A stretch of DNA of 64,000 nucleotides, taken from Thamnaconus septentrionalis (Eukaryota > Chordata > Actinopteri > Tetraodontiformes > Monacanthidae). The translations under genes were made by a program, and so were the position numbers. Where the stretch lies: positions 31,643,444 through 31,707,443 of the forward strand of contig CM020502.1 of the NCBI GenBank assembly GCA_009823395.1, written 5' to 3'. The notes under the pieces were generated by a model that made no database searches, was not told the DNA's origin, and saw only the letters and a program-made list of their open reading frames with translations. Positions 61,931-64,000 of the stretch are shown here, piece by piece; position 1 is the stretch's first letter; each line of letters starts with the position of its first letter.

Positions 61931-62642
61931 TGTCACAGCTCTATATATGTCTGCTGGGGTTCCCCCTCAGGTCGACCTGACAGGATGACGTGAGTCTCAT
62001 CTCGTCTCGAGTTTCGCTTCTTTTTTTTTTTCCGTGGAGCCCTGCTGGTTTTCTTGCTGAGCGTCTAATCACAAACTGATTAGGATGCAGTTAGCAGCAA
62101 TTAGCCGCCCACTTGCCTGCCGGTGGAGGAGGAGGAGGAAGCGGAGGAGGAAGAAACTGAGAAGTCAGGCTGAGCTTCCAGACCAGGACCAGAAGCTCCT
62201 GAAACACCTTTGTGCTCCAGATTTACACCTCTGAACTTCCGGTGTGTTTTTGGTTTTTAATATTTTAACCCCCCTGCACCCCCCCCATCCCCTCCCTCCT
62301 CCCACCTGCAGCCTCCTCCTCCTCTGTGACCCCGTGAACTTTCCAGGGATGAATAAATGCCGCCACCCACTTTTATGATCTCTATTTATAACTGCCTCTC
62401 TCCTGCCGGAGCGCCGCTTCAAAGCGAAGGTCAGCGGACGCCGGCTGAGAGGTGACACCGGTGACACGTGACACCGTCCTCGCTGCTCATCCCCAGCGCC
62501 GGTTTTATTTCTGTTGTGGTGAAGACAGTTTTTTTTTTTTTTTTTTTTTTTACGGCTGGTGGGTGGAAGACCAGAAATTACAGATTCACTTTGAGGAGCA
62601 ACTCCCTGCGAAATTAGACAAGCCTCCACCCACGCTGCTGTT

Positions 62643-62752
62643 TAATAAGCCCTCTGTGATGTCACAGAAGGCACTCACCCAACCCTCTCCCCTCCAGGTG
62701 TTGGCTCCGTTTCTGCCCGTGGCCGCAAACAGAGGGCTAAATATTTTCCGTG
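62643..62752 (+). repeat. Dispersed repeat with TGATGTCA core, copy
   Basis: CCCTCTGTGATGTCACAGAA is followed about 65 bases later by GCAAACAGAGGGCTAAATAT. The same arrangement occurs at 63371-63513. Confidence 0.7.
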
Positions 62753-62998
62753 CATATTTTCCCGTCTTATCCGCTGCTGCTCGGCTGCCGATGAAACAGA
62801 CTCGCAAAGGTGTCGCCATGAAGAATTCTCAGATGCGTGAATTTACAGCTGCGGCGCCACCTGCTGGACTGCGACACGTTGCTACGCCAGAAAACTCTGA
62901 CATAATAATAATAATAATGATGAGTCTAAATGATGCAGAAGTGTTTCCTTCCCTCGGTCGCACTTTGCAACAGCGGATCTAAATACGCACAGCAGGAG

Positions 62999-63002
<4 letters not shown>

Positions 63003-63060
<58 letters not shown>
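63003..63060 (+). repeat. (GT)29 microsatellite
   Basis: A pure GT run. Confidence 0.95.
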
Positions 63061-63068
<8 letters not shown>

Positions 63069-63370
63069 GAAGAGAGAGGAGGAAATAGGTTCCAACTCTC
63101 TCACCACGTCGGCTGCACACGCTGACTCATTCTCTTTTCTTTTCTTTTCTGTCTGTTTTTTCCCTCGTTATTTTTGTGCAACTTTTGTGCCAGGACTCTG
63201 GAGCTGCGCGAGTTGTCGGGCAACTTCAGCATCAACTCGCTGCCGTCAGCGTTACTCTAAAGAGGCGTGAGATGCTCGGGGGTTGGGGAGAGGACGAGCG
63301 AGGCCTCGCTCGCTAAGTTGCACTTCTCAGAATGGGCGGCGCTAAGGAATGCCATGAAGGAGACGCGCCC

Positions 63371-63513
63371 CTGGTGATGTCACAAAGGGTACAGACAACC
63401 CCCCGCTCCCTTTGAGCACCCTCCACCACCACCACCACCACCCACCCCCATCACCCTGACGTATAGCGTTTGGTTTTAGCTGGAGGCTGCAAACAGAGGG
63501 CTAAATATTTGGA
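63371..63513 (+). repeat. Dispersed repeat with TGATGTCA core, copy
   Basis: GGTGATGTCACAAAGGG then CTGGAGGCTGCAAACAGAGG and GCTAAATATTTGG. It differs from the 62643 copy by a CCA-rich insertion in the middle. A further partial copy begins at about 63911. Confidence 0.7.
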
Positions 63514-63644
63514 GGTTTTTGGAGCATAGAGAACTGGATAGTGTAACAGCTGGGGGGGGGGCGGGGGCTGGGGGGTTGTGGTGGATTGTCTGTTTGTCTG
63601 TTTACGGAGAGAGGTCCACTGATTGACAGGCTCCTGCCACACTG

Positions 63645-63647
<3 letters not shown>

Positions 63648-63711
<64 letters not shown>
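63648..63711 (+). repeat. (CA)n microsatellite
   Basis: A pure CA run. Confidence 0.95.
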
Positions 63712-63713
<2 letters not shown>

Positions 63714-64000
63714 AGCTGGTCTATTTAAGGAATGGCAGCAGTGGTCAAGTGACTTTGACCCTTTATCGAGTCGACACCCTTGATTTACACCCTGTGCTTC
63801 TTGTGTAGGGGTGGGGGTGGCGGGGCGGGGGGGCGTGGGGGGCACATGGTGTGACTCCACTTCATAACTCCAGTTGAGAAAAAAAAAAAAAAAACCCTGC
63901 CAAAAACACCCTTCGTGATGTCACAGAGGGCTGAAATCCCCCAGCCAGACGAGACTCCCCTGTGTTTTGCCACCTTGCAAACGGGGTGTCGGGCGGTGGA

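Larger units (their letters stand above)
61314..64000 (-). other. gabbr2: gabbr2 intron, partial (runs off right edge)
   Basis: No segment encoding the expected upstream TM1-TM3 residues is found, so the next 5' exon is beyond the window. The stretch holds a (GAT)n array, two full TGATGTCA-repeat copies and one partial, a GT run and a CA run. Confidence 0.8.

Overview
This window is vertebrate nuclear DNA, most likely from a ray-finned (teleost) fish. It shows intron-split genes with GT-AG (and GC-AG) junctions, very dense simple-sequence repeats, small non-autonomous DNA transposons with terminal inverted repeats, and codons giving vertebrate-type proteins. The species cannot be named from the sequence. 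No prokaryotic features (operons, CRISPR, phage) are present.

Layout: two protein genes lie tail to tail. On the + strand, positions 1-19165 hold the 3' part of elp2 (Elongator complex protein 2, a double WD40 propeller): 15 coding exons from 2078 to the stop at 18659-18661, then a short 3' UTR with a poly(A) signal at 19142. The N-terminal exons lie left of the window. On the - strand, gabbr2 (GABA-B receptor subunit 2) runs from an intron at the right edge through seven coding exons (61313 down to 29605). These encode TM4 to TM7, the cytoplasmic coiled coil and the C-terminus, 351 codons in all. A probable 4.2-kb 3' UTR ends near a minus-strand AATAAA at 25418-25423. The 5' two thirds of gabbr2 (signal peptide, Venus-flytrap domain, TM1-3) are outside the window.

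The intergenic space (about 19.2-25.4 kb) is repeat-rich. It holds a 3'-truncated, frameshifted rpsa (ribosomal protein SA) copy, a purine-rich minisatellite, two stacked inverted-repeat blocks, and a 198-bp satellite whose units carry tandem TTAGGG motifs.

The elp2 introns contain a two-level nested transposon (a piggyBac-like deletion derivative inside another TIR element), a Harbinger-like MITE with long TIRs, and roughly 0.8-kb pyrimidine tracts. The gabbr2 introns hold (ATCC)n, (TATC)n, (GA)n, (GGGA)n and (GAT)n arrays of 0.3-0.7 kb and many CTG/CAG runs.

Most notable gene-level observations: an apparent U12-type (minor-spliceosome) intron before the last elp2 exon; a GC-AG intron in elp2; and two mutually compensating apparent frameshifts in the 3' exons of elp2. 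One of these sits in a GAG/GGA-rich coding tract, and they could be sequence errors or real lesions. I found no convincing previously undescribed multi-gene system; the novelty is in splice-site architecture, repeats and nested elements. The two proteins act separately: Elp2 scaffolds the Elongator tRNA-wobble modification complex, and Gabbr2 is the G-protein-coupling half of the GABA-B receptor.
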